Notes under the pieces: generated by a model
What the model was told of the DNA's origin: nothing
Database searches by the model: none
The model's input: the letters and a program-made list of their open reading frames with translations, nothing else
Assembly (NCBI RefSeq): GCF_900101505.1
Contig: NZ_FMZI01000001.1
Location: 1-64,000, forward strand
Reading direction: 5' to 3'
DNA: 64,000 nt
From: Antarctobacter albus
Lineage (GTDB): Bacteria; Pseudomonadota; Alphaproteobacteria; Rhodobacterales; Rhodobacteraceae
Shown here: in pieces, positions 51,777 through 60,810 of the stretch
How positions within the stretch are numbered: position 1 is the stretch's first letter
How the letters are laid out: every line of letters starts with the position of its first letter
Position numbers and translations under genes: made by a program

Positions 51777-52772
51777 ATGTTCAAGGCACTGGTTGTCGAC
51801 AAGGACGAAGAGAGCGGCAAGACCTTTGCTGCGGTACGGGAGATCGGTCCGGATGACCTGCCCCACGCCGAGGTGACGGTGGCGGTGGAATATTCGACCG
51901 TCAACTACAAGGACGGGTTGTGCATCGGGCCGGGGGGCGGGCTGGTTCGTAAGTACCCGCATGTGCCGGGTATCGACTTTGCCGGAACGGTCGAGGAGTC
52001 CTCGGACGACCGATACAAACCCGGTGACAAGGTCGTGCTGACCGGCTGGCGCGTCGGAGAGGCGCATTGGGGCGGCTATGCGCAAAAGGCGCGGGTCAAG
52101 GCCGACTGGCTGGTGCCGCTGCCCGAGGGGCTGGACACGCGCGCGGCGATGGCCGTGGGCACTGCCGGGCTGACCGCCATGCTGGCGGTCATGGCGCTGG
52201 AAGATCACGGGCTGCAACCCGGTCACGGGCCGGTCCTGGTGACGGGGGCGGCGGGCGGCGTCGGCTCGGTCGCCACGGCGATCCTGGCCCGGCTGGGTCA
52301 CGAGGTGGCCGCTGTCACCGGGCGGCCCGAACAGGAAGACTATCTGCGCGCGCTGGGCGCGACGCAGATCGTCCCGCGCGAGGAGTTTGCCGAAGTCACC
52401 CGCAAGCCGCTGGAAAGCGAGCTGTGGGCCGGCTGTGTCGACGCGGTGGCGGGGGCCATGTTGGGTCGGGTGCTGAAACAGATGAAATACGGCACATCCG
52501 TCGCGGCCATCGGCCTGGCCGGCGGCGCCGCGATCGAAGGCGCGCTGATCACGCCCTTCATCCTGCGCGGCGTCAACCTTTTGGGGATCGACAGCGTGAT
52601 GCAGCCCTATGACAACCGCGTAAGGGCCTGGCAGCGGATCGCGCGCGATCTGCCGATGGACAAGCTGGAAACGATGGTCCAGCCCGCGACGCTGTCCGAC
52701 TTGCCGCAACTTGGCAAGGATATCCTCAAGGGCCAGGTCAAGGGCCGCGTGGTGGTGGACGTGAACGCATGA
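51777..52772 (+). CDS. acuI: acrylyl-CoA reductase AcuI (MDR family)
   Basis: The 331-aa NADPH-dependent medium-chain reductase matches the AcuI/YhdH group. It contains VNYKDGLCIGPGGGLVRKYPHVPGIDFAGTVEES (ends cited), GAAGGVGSVATAIL (NADPH loop) and LLGIDSVMQPYDNRVRAW. AcuI reduces toxic acryloyl-CoA to propionyl-CoA in DMSP and 3-hydroxypropionate metabolism. Roseobacters often carry it next to dmdA; no dmdA is in this window. Its stop overlaps the HIT gene by four bases. Confidence 0.88.
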   Translation: MFKALVVDKDEESGKTFAAVREIGPDDLPHAEVTVAVEYSTVNYKDGLCIGPGGGLVRKYPHVPGIDFAGTVEESSDDRYKPGDKVVLTGWRVGEAHWGGYAQKARVKADWLVPLPEGLDTRAAMAVGTAGLTAMLAVMALEDHGLQPGHGPVLVTGAAGGVGSVATAILARLGHEVAAVTGRPEQEDYLRALGATQIVPREEFAEVTRKPLESELWAGCVDAVAGAMLGRVLKQMKYGTSVAAIGLAGGAAIEGALITPFILRGVNLLGIDSVMQPYDNRVRAWQRIARDLPMDKLETMVQPATLSDLPQLGKDILKGQVKGRVVVDVNA

Positions 52773-53185
52773 GCTATGACGATCAGAACATCTTTGCCAA
52801 GATCCTGCGGGACGAGATCCCCTCGACCCGGGTGTACGAGGACGCGGACACGCTGTGCTTCATGGACATCTTCCCGCGGGCCGACGGTCATTGCCTGGTG
52901 ATCCCCAAGACACCCTGCCGCAACCTGCTGGACGCCTCGGCCGACCAGCTGGCCAGCGTCATGGCGACCACGCAGAAGGTGGCCAATGCCGCGATGGCGG
53001 CGCTGGGCGCGGACGGGGTCACCGTGCAGCAGTTCAACGAGGCGCCGGGCGGGCAGGAGGTTTTTCACCTGCATTTCCACGTCCTGCCGCGTTGGGAAGG
53101 TGTCTCGCTGCGTCCGCCAGGGAAGCCGGGGGACATGGCGCAGATCGCCGAAATCGCCGGGAAACTGCGCAAGGTTCTGGACTGA
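52769..53185 (+). CDS. HIT family protein (Hint-like hydrolase)
   Basis: The 138-aa protein has the HIT motif EVFHLHFHVLPRW (His-x-His-x-His). IFAKILRDEIPSTRVYED and FPRADGHCLVIPKTPCRNLLD are the usual N-terminal Hint segments. It hydrolyses nucleotide phosphoramidates or similar. ATG lies in the acuI stop (ATGA), and a terminator follows. Confidence 0.93.
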   Translation: MSYDDQNIFAKILRDEIPSTRVYEDADTLCFMDIFPRADGHCLVIPKTPCRNLLDASADQLASVMATTQKVANAAMAALGADGVTVQQFNEAPGGQEVFHLHFHVLPRWEGVSLRPPGKPGDMAQIAEIAGKLRKVLD

Positions 53186-53232
53186 ACCGCGTGCCTTAGG
53201 CCGCGCCCGCCAGGGCGCGCGGTGCCAATGAC

Positions 53233-53263
53233 AGCCCCGCTGCCGGTTTTCGGCTGCGGGGCT
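53233..53263 (+). terminator. Rho-independent terminator after the acuI-HIT operon
   Basis: AGCCCCGCTGCCG pairs with CGGCTGCGGGGCT (one mismatch) around a GTTTT loop and is followed by ATTTTGTTGTTTT. This is a textbook intrinsic terminator. Confidence 0.88.
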
Positions 53264-53466
53264 ATTTTGTTGTTTTGGCAACATTTTCGCGACCTGGGAT
53301 GTCGCTTTTGGTTGATCGAGTGTCTTGATGATTTGTCCTCACCCTCGTTTCCGGGTTAGGCTTTGAAGGTCGCGACGCCGAGCAGGACGTCACGGACATG
53401 CAAGTGCCGGATGGCCGTTCCGCCCAGGACGCGCGCTTCCGGCAAAAAAATCAAAGGGAGTGGGAC

Positions 53467-53880
53467 GTGTTCAAACGGATCATGGTGCCGGTCGACCTCA
53501 AGCACATAGATCGCCTTGAAAAGGCGCTCGGATGTGCGGCCGATCTGGCACGACACTACGAGGCCACGGTGGTCTACGTGGGCGTCGCGGCGGCGACGCC
53601 CAGTTCGATCGCCCATACGCCGGCGGAATTCGCCGAGAAACTCAAGGAATTCGCCGAGGCGCAGGCCGGGGCGCACGGGGTGTCGACCGAACCCCACGCG
53701 GTCACCAGTCACGACCCGTCGATCGACCTGGACCCGACGCTGTTGAAGGCGGTGGACGAGACCGGCGCGGACCTGGTCATCATGGCCAGCCATATTCCCA
53801 ACATCACCGATTACATCTGGCCCTCGAACGGGGGCACGGTGGCGGGCCATGCCAAGGTCTCGGTCATGGTGGTGCGCTGA
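53467..53880 (+). CDS. universal stress protein UspA family
   Basis: The 137-aa protein has the UspA fold. FKRIMVPVDLKHIDRLEKAL is the N-terminal strand and helix, and ADLVIMASHIPNITDY with NGGTVAGHAKVSVMVVR are the nucleotide-binding segments. The GTG start at 53467 follows AAAGGGAG. It lies 63 bases before a BCCT transporter gene. UspA proteins such as TeaD regulate osmolyte transporters, so it may control that carrier in an ATP-dependent way. Confidence 0.88.
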   Translation: MFKRIMVPVDLKHIDRLEKALGCAADLARHYEATVVYVGVAAATPSSIAHTPAEFAEKLKEFAEAQAGAHGVSTEPHAVTSHDPSIDLDPTLLKAVDETGADLVIMASHIPNITDYIWPSNGGTVAGHAKVSVMVVR

Positions 53881-53943
53881 CGGCGAACAATTGGCGCACA
53901 GACGCCGATCATCCAAGGAAACGCAAGTACAGGGAGGCCAAAC

Positions 53944-55773
53944 ATGGCTGACACCTCAGACGATCAGGGCATACCGGAGCCGGAAGGCGTCTCGGACCTG
54001 ATCGACACCGATTACGAAATCGGGCAGGACAACATCGAAACACAGATCGGTCCCTTCGGTCTGGACATTCACAATCCGGTTTTCCTGATTTCCGGTTTGT
54101 CGATCATCGCTTTTGTCTTTTACACGCTCGCTCTGCCGGAACAGGCGGGCGAGATCTTCAGCTGGCTCTTTGGTGCCGTGACCAAGGGCTTTGACTGGTT
54201 CTTCCTCGGTGCGGCGAACATCTTCGTTCTGTTCTGCTTGCTGCTGATCGTCCTGCCGGTCGGCAGCGTGCGGCTGGGCGGTCAAGATGCGACGCCGGAT
54301 TACGGCTATGTCGGCTGGTTCGCGATGTTGTTTGCCGCCGGTATGGGCATCGGCCTGATGTTCTACGGCGTGTCGGAACCGATGAGCCACTTCTCGTCGT
54401 CCTCCGGTGGGGCCTATCACAACGTGAGCTTCTCCGGCGAAGTGCCGGAGGAAGGGGCGCCAGCCGGGTTCGAAAGCCGCGAGGCCTTTGACGCGGCGGT
54501 CGGACTGACCAACCCTGATCCGGCGGCGCTGGCCGCTGCGCTGGATGACGCGGTTCCCGCCGATCAGCGCGATGCCTTCACCGTGTCGCCGAACCGTGCG
54601 GACTGGGCACCGCTGGGCGGCGCCGCAGCGGACGAGCAGGAGGCCGTGCGGCTTGCCTTTGCCGCGACGATCTTCCACTGGGGACTGCACCCCTGGGCGA
54701 TCTACGCCATCGTGGCCCTGGCGCTTGCGCTCTTCTCCTACAACAAGGGGCTGCCGCTGACGCTGCGCTCTGCCTTCTACCCGCTGCTCGGGGATCGCGT
54801 CTGGGGCTGGTGGGGTCACATCATCGACACGCTGGCGGTCTTTGCCACGCTGTTCGGTCTGGCCACCTCGCTGGGCTTTGGTGCGACGCAGGCCAACGCG
54901 GGTCTGAACGAGCTATTCGGCATCCCCGTCGGGTCGGCCACGGAAGTGGTCCTGATTACCGCGATCACCGCCGTTGCGCTGGTTTCGGTGGTGCGTGGCC
55001 TCGACGGCGGGGTCAAGGTCCTGTCCGAGATCAACATGGGCCTCGCCTTCCTGCTGCTGGTCTTCGTTCTGCTGACCGGGCCGACGATCCTGCTGCTTAC
55101 GGGCTTCGTCGACTACCTGGTTGCCTACATCGAGTACCTGCCGGCACTGTCGAACCCGATGACCCAGACGATCGCGGGCGAAGCGGGCCGGGGCGATGTC
55201 AACTTCAGCCAGGGCTGGACCTCGTTCTACTGGGCCTGGTGGATCTCCTGGTCACCCTTCGTCGGCATGTTCATCGCGCGCGTCAGCCGTGGCCGTACCG
55301 TGCGCGAGTTCATCATCTGCGTGCTGCTGATCCCCTCGCTGGTCTGCGTTCTGTGGATGAGCGTCTTTGGCGGCACCGCGGTGCACCAGGTGGTGGCTGA
55401 CGGCTATACAGCCGCGCAGAGCGCCTCGCTGGAACTCAAGCTGTTCAAGATGCTGGATGAGTTGCCGCTGGCGGCCATCACCTCCTTCATCGGGATCATC
55501 CTTGTTATCGTGTTCTTCGTCACCTCCTCGGACTCCGGGTCGCTGGTGATCGACACGATCACGGCGGGCGGCAAGGTCGACGCGCCGGTGCCGCAGCGGG
55601 TGTTCTGGTGCATCTTCGAGGGTGCCGTGGCCATCGTGCTGCTGCTCTCGGCGGGTGGCCTGTCGTCGCTGCAATCGATGGTGATCTCCACCGGCCTGCC
55701 GTTCACGGTGGTCCTGCTGGTGATGTGCTTTGCCATCTGGAAGGGCCTGATGGCCGAGCGGAAGGCGCTGTAA
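53944..55773 (+). CDS. BCCT family osmolyte transporter
   Basis: The 609-aa membrane protein is of the betaine/choline/carnitine transporter family. It has GMGIGLMFYGVSEPMSHF (the glycine stretch) and FYWAWWISWSPFVGMFIARVSRGRTVREF (ends cited), the Trp-rich substrate box. About 70 extra residues (roughly 153-236) lie between EPMSHF and AFAATIFHWGLHPWAIY, where most BCCT proteins have about 15. The substrate is probably betaine or DMSP. It is paired with a UspA gene. Confidence 0.92.
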   Translation: MADTSDDQGIPEPEGVSDLIDTDYEIGQDNIETQIGPFGLDIHNPVFLISGLSIIAFVFYTLALPEQAGEIFSWLFGAVTKGFDWFFLGAANIFVLFCLLLIVLPVGSVRLGGQDATPDYGYVGWFAMLFAAGMGIGLMFYGVSEPMSHFSSSSGGAYHNVSFSGEVPEEGAPAGFESREAFDAAVGLTNPDPAALAAALDDAVPADQRDAFTVSPNRADWAPLGGAAADEQEAVRLAFAATIFHWGLHPWAIYAIVALALALFSYNKGLPLTLRSAFYPLLGDRVWGWWGHIIDTLAVFATLFGLATSLGFGATQANAGLNELFGIPVGSATEVVLITAITAVALVSVVRGLDGGVKVLSEINMGLAFLLLVFVLLTGPTILLLTGFVDYLVAYIEYLPALSNPMTQTIAGEAGRGDVNFSQGWTSFYWAWWISWSPFVGMFIARVSRGRTVREFIICVLLIPSLVCVLWMSVFGGTAVHQVVADGYTAAQSASLELKLFKMLDELPLAAITSFIGIILVIVFFVTSSDSGSLVIDTITAGGKVDAPVPQRVFWCIFEGAVAIVLLLSAGGLSSLQSMVISTGLPFTVVLLVMCFAIWKGLMAERKAL

Positions 55774-55797
55774 GCGGTCATCGCAATACATGACAGG

Positions 55798-55828
55798 AAA
55801 GGCCCCGGCGGTGACGCCGGGGCCTTTT
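55798..55828 (+). terminator. Rho-independent terminator after the BCCT gene
   Basis: A perfect 13-bp stem (55798-55810 with 55815-55827, loop GTGA) is followed by TTTTCC. Confidence 0.88.
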
Positions 55829-55908
55829 CCGTTTCGCCCTGGCGGCATGGGTTGACGCGCGGCGTCACAGGCGCATTGTCTCCGGCAAGCAAGAGCGATT
55901 GGGGTGAC

Positions 55909-57108
55909 ATGCTGGATATCGATTTCGTGCGGGCGCAGTTCCCCGCCTTTTCCGAACCCTCTCTTCAGGGGCAGGCCTTCTTTGAAAACGCCGGCGGGTC
56001 CTATGCCTGTCAGCCGGTGATCGACCGGCTGACGCGCTTTTACACCCAACGCAAGGTGCAGCCCTACGGCCCCTTTGCCGCCAGTGCGGCAGCGGGGGCG
56101 GAAATGGACGAGGCGCGCAGCCGCCTGGCGGCGCTGCTTGGCGTGGACAGCGACGAGCTGAGCTTTGGCCCCTCGACCACGCAGAACACCTATGTCCTTG
56201 CGCGCGCCTTCCGGCAGTTCATGCAGCCCGGAGAGGCGATTGTCGTCACGAACCAGGATCACGAGGCCAATTCCGGCCCCTGGCGGCGGCTGGAGGCCGA
56301 GGGCATCGAGATCCGCGAATGGAAGATCGACCCGGACACCGGCCACCTCGACCCCGAGGCGCTGGAACCGCTGCTGGACGAAAAAGTGCGGCTGGTCTGC
56401 TTTCCGCACTGCTCCAACGTCGTTGGAGAGATCAACCCGGTGACGGAAATCACCGCCCGCGCCCATGCGGCGGGGGCCTTTGTCTGCGTCGACGGGGTCA
56501 GCTATGCGCCGCACGGTTTCCCGGATGTGGGCGAGCTGGGGCCGGATATCTACCTGTTTTCCAGCTACAAGACCTATGGCCCGCACCAGGGGATCATGGT
56601 TGTGCGCCGCGCGCTGGCCGAGGTGCTGCCGAACCAGGCGCATTTCTTCAACGGCGACGTGCTGACCAAGAAGTTCACGCCCGCCGGGCCGGACCACGCC
56701 CAGGTGGCCGCCTGTGCCGGCATGGCGGATTACGTCGATGGGCTGGCCGCACATCATGGCTGTGAGGCGCATGAGTTGCACGACCTGATGCGCGCGCATG
56801 AAACACGGCTGTTGCAGCCCCTGCTGGACGCGGTTTCGGGACGCAATGGCGTTCGCCTGCTGGGGCCACGTGACGCGGCTAACCGTGCGCCGACCGTGGC
56901 GCTGGCCTTGCCAAGCTCGGCCGAAGCCGCGGCGGCAGAGCTGGCGACGCGTGGTATCATGGCCGGGGGCAGCGATTTCTACGCTGTGCGTCCCTTGCAG
57001 GCGATGGGGATCGACCCGGCGCGCGGCGTGTTGCGCCTGTCCTTCGTGCACTACACCAGCGAGGAAGAGGTGGCCAAGCTGATCGAGGCGCTCGACGCGG
57101 TTCTCTGA
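55909..57108 (+). CDS. class V aminotransferase (cysteine desulfurase-like)
   Basis: The 399-aa PLP enzyme has FFENAGGSYACQPVIDRLTRF (partly cited), LSFGPSTTQNTYVLARAF, CVDGVSYAPHGFPDV (PLP aspartate) and LFSSYKTYGPHQG with the Schiff-base Lys. No SufE or IscU gene is nearby and no catalytic desulfurase Cys was identified, so it may be a selenocysteine-lyase- or aminotransferase-like member. ATG 55909 follows GGGGTGA. The photolyase gene follows 65 bases downstream. Confidence 0.85.
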   Translation: MLDIDFVRAQFPAFSEPSLQGQAFFENAGGSYACQPVIDRLTRFYTQRKVQPYGPFAASAAAGAEMDEARSRLAALLGVDSDELSFGPSTTQNTYVLARAFRQFMQPGEAIVVTNQDHEANSGPWRRLEAEGIEIREWKIDPDTGHLDPEALEPLLDEKVRLVCFPHCSNVVGEINPVTEITARAHAAGAFVCVDGVSYAPHGFPDVGELGPDIYLFSSYKTYGPHQGIMVVRRALAEVLPNQAHFFNGDVLTKKFTPAGPDHAQVAACAGMADYVDGLAAHHGCEAHELHDLMRAHETRLLQPLLDAVSGRNGVRLLGPRDAANRAPTVALALPSSAEAAAAELATRGIMAGGSDFYAVRPLQAMGIDPARGVLRLSFVHYTSEEEVAKLIEALDAVL

Positions 57109-57173
57109 TCCGGGGCTTGTCCTTTGCAGGTTTGCGCTATGTCGCATCCGGCAAGCCAGAGAAGGAGCGCGCC

Positions 57174-58595
57174 TTGTCCGACACATCTCCCGTTATCCTC
57201 TGGGTCCGGCGCGACCTGCGTCTGTCCGATCATCCGGCGCTGGATGCCGCCTGCGAGGCCGGACGCCCGGTGATCCCGGTCGTGATCCGCGATGCGGTGA
57301 TGGACGGGCTGGGCGCCGCGCCGAAATGGCGGATGGGGCTGGGCATCGGGCACCTGGCAGAGCGGCTGGAGGCAAAGGGATCGCGGCTGGTGCTGCGGTC
57401 GGGCGACCCGGTGGAGGTGCTGCGGGCGCTGGTGGAGGAAACCGGGGCAGGGGCCGTCTACTGGATGCGGGCCTATGACCCGGCCAGCGTAGAGCGGGAC
57501 ACGGCCGTGAAATCCGCGCTGAAAGAGGCTGGCGTCGAAGCGACCAGCTTTGCCGGGCACCTGATGTTCGAACCCTGGCGCGTCGAGACGAAGCAGGGCG
57601 GATTCTACAAGGTCTTTACCCCGTTCTGGAAGGCCGTGCGGGGGCTGGACGTGGCCACGCCGCTGTCGACTCCGGGCCGGATTCCGGCGCCGGATGCCTG
57701 GCCGAGCAGCGAGTCACTGGAGGATTGGGCGTTGGCGGCCGCGATGCGGCGCGGCGCGGATGTGGTGCGGCCCTGGGTGCAGCTGGGCGAGGAGGCGGCG
57801 CAGGGCAGGCTGGGGGCTTTCATGGCTGAAAAGGTGGCCGCCTATGGCGACACCCGTGATCTGCCCTGGACCGATGGCACCTCTTGCCTGAGCGAGAACC
57901 TGGCACTGGGGGAAATCACTCCGCGCCAATGCTGGCACGCCGGGCGGCGCGCGATGGAGGACGGCAAGAAAGGGGCCGAGACCTTTCTCAAGGAACTGGC
58001 CTGGCGCGAGTTTGCCTATCACCTGATGTGGCACACGCCGCACCTGCTGGACAGCAACTGGCGCGAGGAATGGGAGGCCTTCCCCTGGAACGAGGACGAG
58101 ACCCGCCCGGAGGTCATCGCCTGGAAACAGGGGCGCACGGGCATTCCCTTTGTCGATGCCGGCCAGCGCGAGATGTATGTCACCGGGCGGATGCACAATC
58201 GCACCCGTATGATCGTGGCCTCATACCTGACCAAGCATCTGCTGACGCACTGGAAGATCGGGATGCGCTGGTTCGAGGATTGCCTGATCGACTGGGACCC
58301 GGCCTCGAACGCGATGGGTTGGCAGTGGTCGGCCGGCTCCGGTCCGGATGCGACGCCCTACTTCCGGGTCTTCAACCCCGTCACCCAGCGCGACAAGTTC
58401 GATCCCAAGAGAAAATACATCGACCGCTGGATCGCAGAAGGCCGCAGGCACCCGTCCGAAGAGGCGCTGAGCTATTTCGATGCGGTCCCGGTCAGCTGGG
58501 GGCTGTCCGCCGGTGACGGTTATCCCGACCCGGTCGTCGCCGCAGACGAAGGGCGCAAGCGCGCCCTTGCGGCCTATGAAAATCGCGGGTTCTGA
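57174..58595 (+). CDS. phrB: deoxyribodipyrimidine photolyase / cryptochrome family
   Basis: The 473-aa protein has an N-terminal antenna domain (VILWVRRDLRLSDHPALDAA, cited) and the C-terminal FAD domain. ELAWREFAYHLMWHTPHL, MYVTGRMHNRTRMIVASYLTKHL and WDPASNAMGWQWSAGSGPDA are the class I CPD photolyase FAD and lesion-site motifs. A TTG start at 57174, with AAGGAG six bases upstream, fits better than the in-frame start at 57117, which adds non-family residues. Light-driven repair of pyrimidine dimers is expected. Confidence 0.9.
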   Translation: MSDTSPVILWVRRDLRLSDHPALDAACEAGRPVIPVVIRDAVMDGLGAAPKWRMGLGIGHLAERLEAKGSRLVLRSGDPVEVLRALVEETGAGAVYWMRAYDPASVERDTAVKSALKEAGVEATSFAGHLMFEPWRVETKQGGFYKVFTPFWKAVRGLDVATPLSTPGRIPAPDAWPSSESLEDWALAAAMRRGADVVRPWVQLGEEAAQGRLGAFMAEKVAAYGDTRDLPWTDGTSCLSENLALGEITPRQCWHAGRRAMEDGKKGAETFLKELAWREFAYHLMWHTPHLLDSNWREEWEAFPWNEDETRPEVIAWKQGRTGIPFVDAGQREMYVTGRMHNRTRMIVASYLTKHLLTHWKIGMRWFEDCLIDWDPASNAMGWQWSAGSGPDATPYFRVFNPVTQRDKFDPKRKYIDRWIAEGRRHPSEEALSYFDAVPVSWGLSAGDGYPDPVVAADEGRKRALAAYENRGF

Positions 58596-58611
58596 TCCCG
58601 TGCCGGAAGGC

Positions 58612-59013
58612 TCAGTTGGTCACGCCGCCCATGCGGTCCATCTTGACCCAGCCGCTGGAATTGCCGGCATAGGCGATCTTGCAGACCGGCTTGGCGTCGG
58701 AACAGGTCTCGACGTAGCCGCCTTCGCCGGGTGCGAGGGTGCCGACCTTCTGCGTGAACTCGACGTCGCTATAGACCGCGATGGGCAGGGCGGACATGTT
58801 GAAGTAGGGGATGTCGCGCGCCACGTTGCGTTCCCAGGATCCGCCGGAAACCGGTTTGGGCTGCACCTCGCGGACGGGTTCGGACAGGGTCATGGCCGGT
58901 CGCGCCTGCGGAGCCTTGGTCTCGCCCTTCTCGACGCCAACGAAACTCATCACCTTGCCACATCCAGAGGTTGCAAGAGCCATGAGGCACACCGCTACCA
59001 ATTGCTTCTTCAT
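58612..59013 (-). CDS. SH3-domain lipoprotein
   Basis: The 133-aa protein has a lipobox ATSGC (Cys18) after MKKQLVAVCLMALATSG. The C-terminal half (about 65-130) is a bacterial SH3-like domain: IPYFNMSALPIAVYSDVEF (core), VGTLAPGEGGYVETC and SSGWVKMDRMGGVTN. Such domains bind cell-wall peptides. It is convergent with the photolyase gene, 16 bases apart, and divergent from cfa. Confidence 0.82.
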   Translation of the reverse strand: MKKQLVAVCLMALATSGCGKVMSFVGVEKGETKAPQARPAMTLSEPVREVQPKPVSGGSWERNVARDIPYFNMSALPIAVYSDVEFTQKVGTLAPGEGGYVETCSDAKPVCKIAYAGNSSGWVKMDRMGGVTN

Positions 59014-59158
59014 CTGTCATCTCCCGTTGTGAGGGAACGTATCGCTCCGGACTGATACCAGAAAACACCATGTTGACGAAAATCCAAAGCACAAATCCTT
59101 GCCACAGGTGGTTTGGGCCATAAACTTCGATAAAATATCGGCTTCTCGAAAGAAACTT

Positions 59159-60364
59159 ATGCTATTGACAGACACCCAGGGGCAGGAACGGCTGCCCCGG
59201 TACTTCGCGCGGGTCTTCGACATGGCCCGTGGGATGGGCAGCGGCCGGCTTGATTTCGTGCTGCGCGACGGGCGCGTGTTTCGTGCCGAGGGTCGTGTGC
59301 CTGGCCCGGTGGCAGAGCTGCACCTGCATCACGACGACATCTTTGCCCGGCTGATCCGCGAAGGCGACCTTGGGTTCTGCGAGGCCTATCTTGACGGCTG
59401 GTGGTCCACCCCGGACCTGATGGCCTTCCTTGACCTTGTGCATGCCAACGAGGAGATGTTCGACGGCTACCCCGGCGGTGGGCTGGTGCGCATGTGGGAG
59501 CGGTTCCGGTTCTGGATGCAATCGAACTCCAGGAAGCAGGCGAAAAAGAACATCGCCCATCACTATGACCTGGGTAACGATTTCTACGGCCTGTGGCTGG
59601 ACGACACGATGACCTATTCCTCGGCCCTGTTCCGCACCGGGCAGGAGAGCCTGGAAAAGGCGCAAGAGTTGAAATACGCCTCGATGATCGACCAGATGGG
59701 GGCGAGGCCGGGCGATCATGTGCTTGAAATCGGCTGTGGCTGGGGCGGTTTTGCCGAATATGCCGCCAGGGAGCGCGGATTGCGCGTGACCGGGCTGACC
59801 ATCAGCCAGGAACAATTCGCCTATGCGCAGGACCGGATCGCAAAGGCCGGGTTGACCGACCGGGTGGACCTGAAACTGCAGGACTATCGCGACGAACGCG
59901 GCAGCTATGACGGGATCGCCTCGATCGAGATGTTCGAGGCCGTGGGCGAAAAATACTGGCCCACCTATTTCGAGACCGTGCAGGCGCGCCTGAAACCCGG
60001 CGGACACGCCACGTTGCAGATCATCACGGTACAGCACAAGCGGTGGGAGATCTATCGCCGGGGTGTGGACTTTATCCAGAAGTACATCTTCCCGGGCGGG
60101 ATGCTGCCTTCTCCCGAGGTGCTGCGCGCCGAGGTCGAGCGTGCCGGCCTTCAGGTGGTCCGCAGCCTGGAATTCGGCGAGAGCTATTCCCAAACCCTGC
60201 GCCGCTGGCACGAGACCTTCAACGACCGCTGGGACGAAGTTTCCGCCCTTGGATTCGACGCGCGGTTCCGCCGGATGTGGAATTTCTACCTGGCCTCTTG
60301 CGCGGCGACCTTTCACAGCGGTAACTGTGACGTGACCCAGATCACCATCGCAAAGCCCGCCTGA
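59159..60364 (+). CDS. cfa: cyclopropane-fatty-acyl-phospholipid synthase
   Basis: The 401-aa SAM-dependent enzyme has an N-terminal lipid-binding part (about 1-100), then KNIAHHYDLGNDFYGLWLDDTMTYSSALF (ends cited). The SAM motif VLEIGCGWGGFAEYAA and the catalytic-site segment SIEMFEAVGEKYWPTYF follow. It methylenates unsaturated phospholipid acyl chains. Met 59159 gives the usual length; an upstream in-frame start at 59099 is possible. The trgA gene starts three bases after the stop. Confidence 0.9.
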   Translation: MLLTDTQGQERLPRYFARVFDMARGMGSGRLDFVLRDGRVFRAEGRVPGPVAELHLHHDDIFARLIREGDLGFCEAYLDGWWSTPDLMAFLDLVHANEEMFDGYPGGGLVRMWERFRFWMQSNSRKQAKKNIAHHYDLGNDFYGLWLDDTMTYSSALFRTGQESLEKAQELKYASMIDQMGARPGDHVLEIGCGWGGFAEYAARERGLRVTGLTISQEQFAYAQDRIAKAGLTDRVDLKLQDYRDERGSYDGIASIEMFEAVGEKYWPTYFETVQARLKPGGHATLQIITVQHKRWEIYRRGVDFIQKYIFPGGMLPSPEVLRAEVERAGLQVVRSLEFGESYSQTLRRWHETFNDRWDEVSALGFDARFRRMWNFYLASCAATFHSGNCDVTQITIAKPA

Positions 60365-60367
60365 CTG

Positions 60368-60808
60368 ATGCCCAACGCCGCGAAACTGATTGCTGCCCTC
60401 GGTCTCGCGACGCTGGGATGGATCGTCTCGGACATGATCAGGCCCCTGGTGCCCTTCAGCGTCGATTTCGGCTGGTTCAACTACGTCAACGCGGCGATAG
60501 GCGTGCTGGTCGGCTGGCTTTTCCTGGGGCCCCGGGCGGGGCAGGGCATCACGTCCGCGATCAACAACGGTATCACCGCCGCCATTGTCATGGTCATCGT
60601 GGGCCTGTTGGTACAGGGCGTAAACGAGATGGTGCGCCTGTCCTTTGCCCGCCGCTATGACACCCCGTTCGAGGCGATTGCCGCCATCTTCGAGATCAGC
60701 CTGGACTACGGGATGATCCTTCTCGACATGCAGGTGATCCTGACGCTGCTGGGCGGCGGGATCGTCGCCGCGCTCGTGGCCGAGGCCTTGGGCAGACGCT
60801 GGAGTTAA
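60368..60808 (+). CDS. trgA: TrgA family membrane protein (tellurite resistance)
   Basis: The 146-aa protein has four predicted membrane segments. MPNAAKLIAALGLATLGWIV is near the N-terminus, and VNAAIGVLVGWLFLGPRAGQG marks the TrgA family. In Rhodobacter sphaeroides trgAB and cysK contribute to high-level tellurite resistance, and here all three are close together. No biochemical role is known. Confidence 0.85.
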   Translation: MPNAAKLIAALGLATLGWIVSDMIRPLVPFSVDFGWFNYVNAAIGVLVGWLFLGPRAGQGITSAINNGITAAIVMVIVGLLVQGVNEMVRLSFARRYDTPFEAIAAIFEISLDYGMILLDMQVILTLLGGGIVAALVAEALGRRWS

Positions 60809-60810
60809 CC

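Noticed and set aside
57100-57174. Possible RpoE-type promoter (TGATCC) before the photolyase gene
   Set aside because: TGATCC is present near 57107, but no TAAGA-like -10 follows at the required spacing, so I do not call it.
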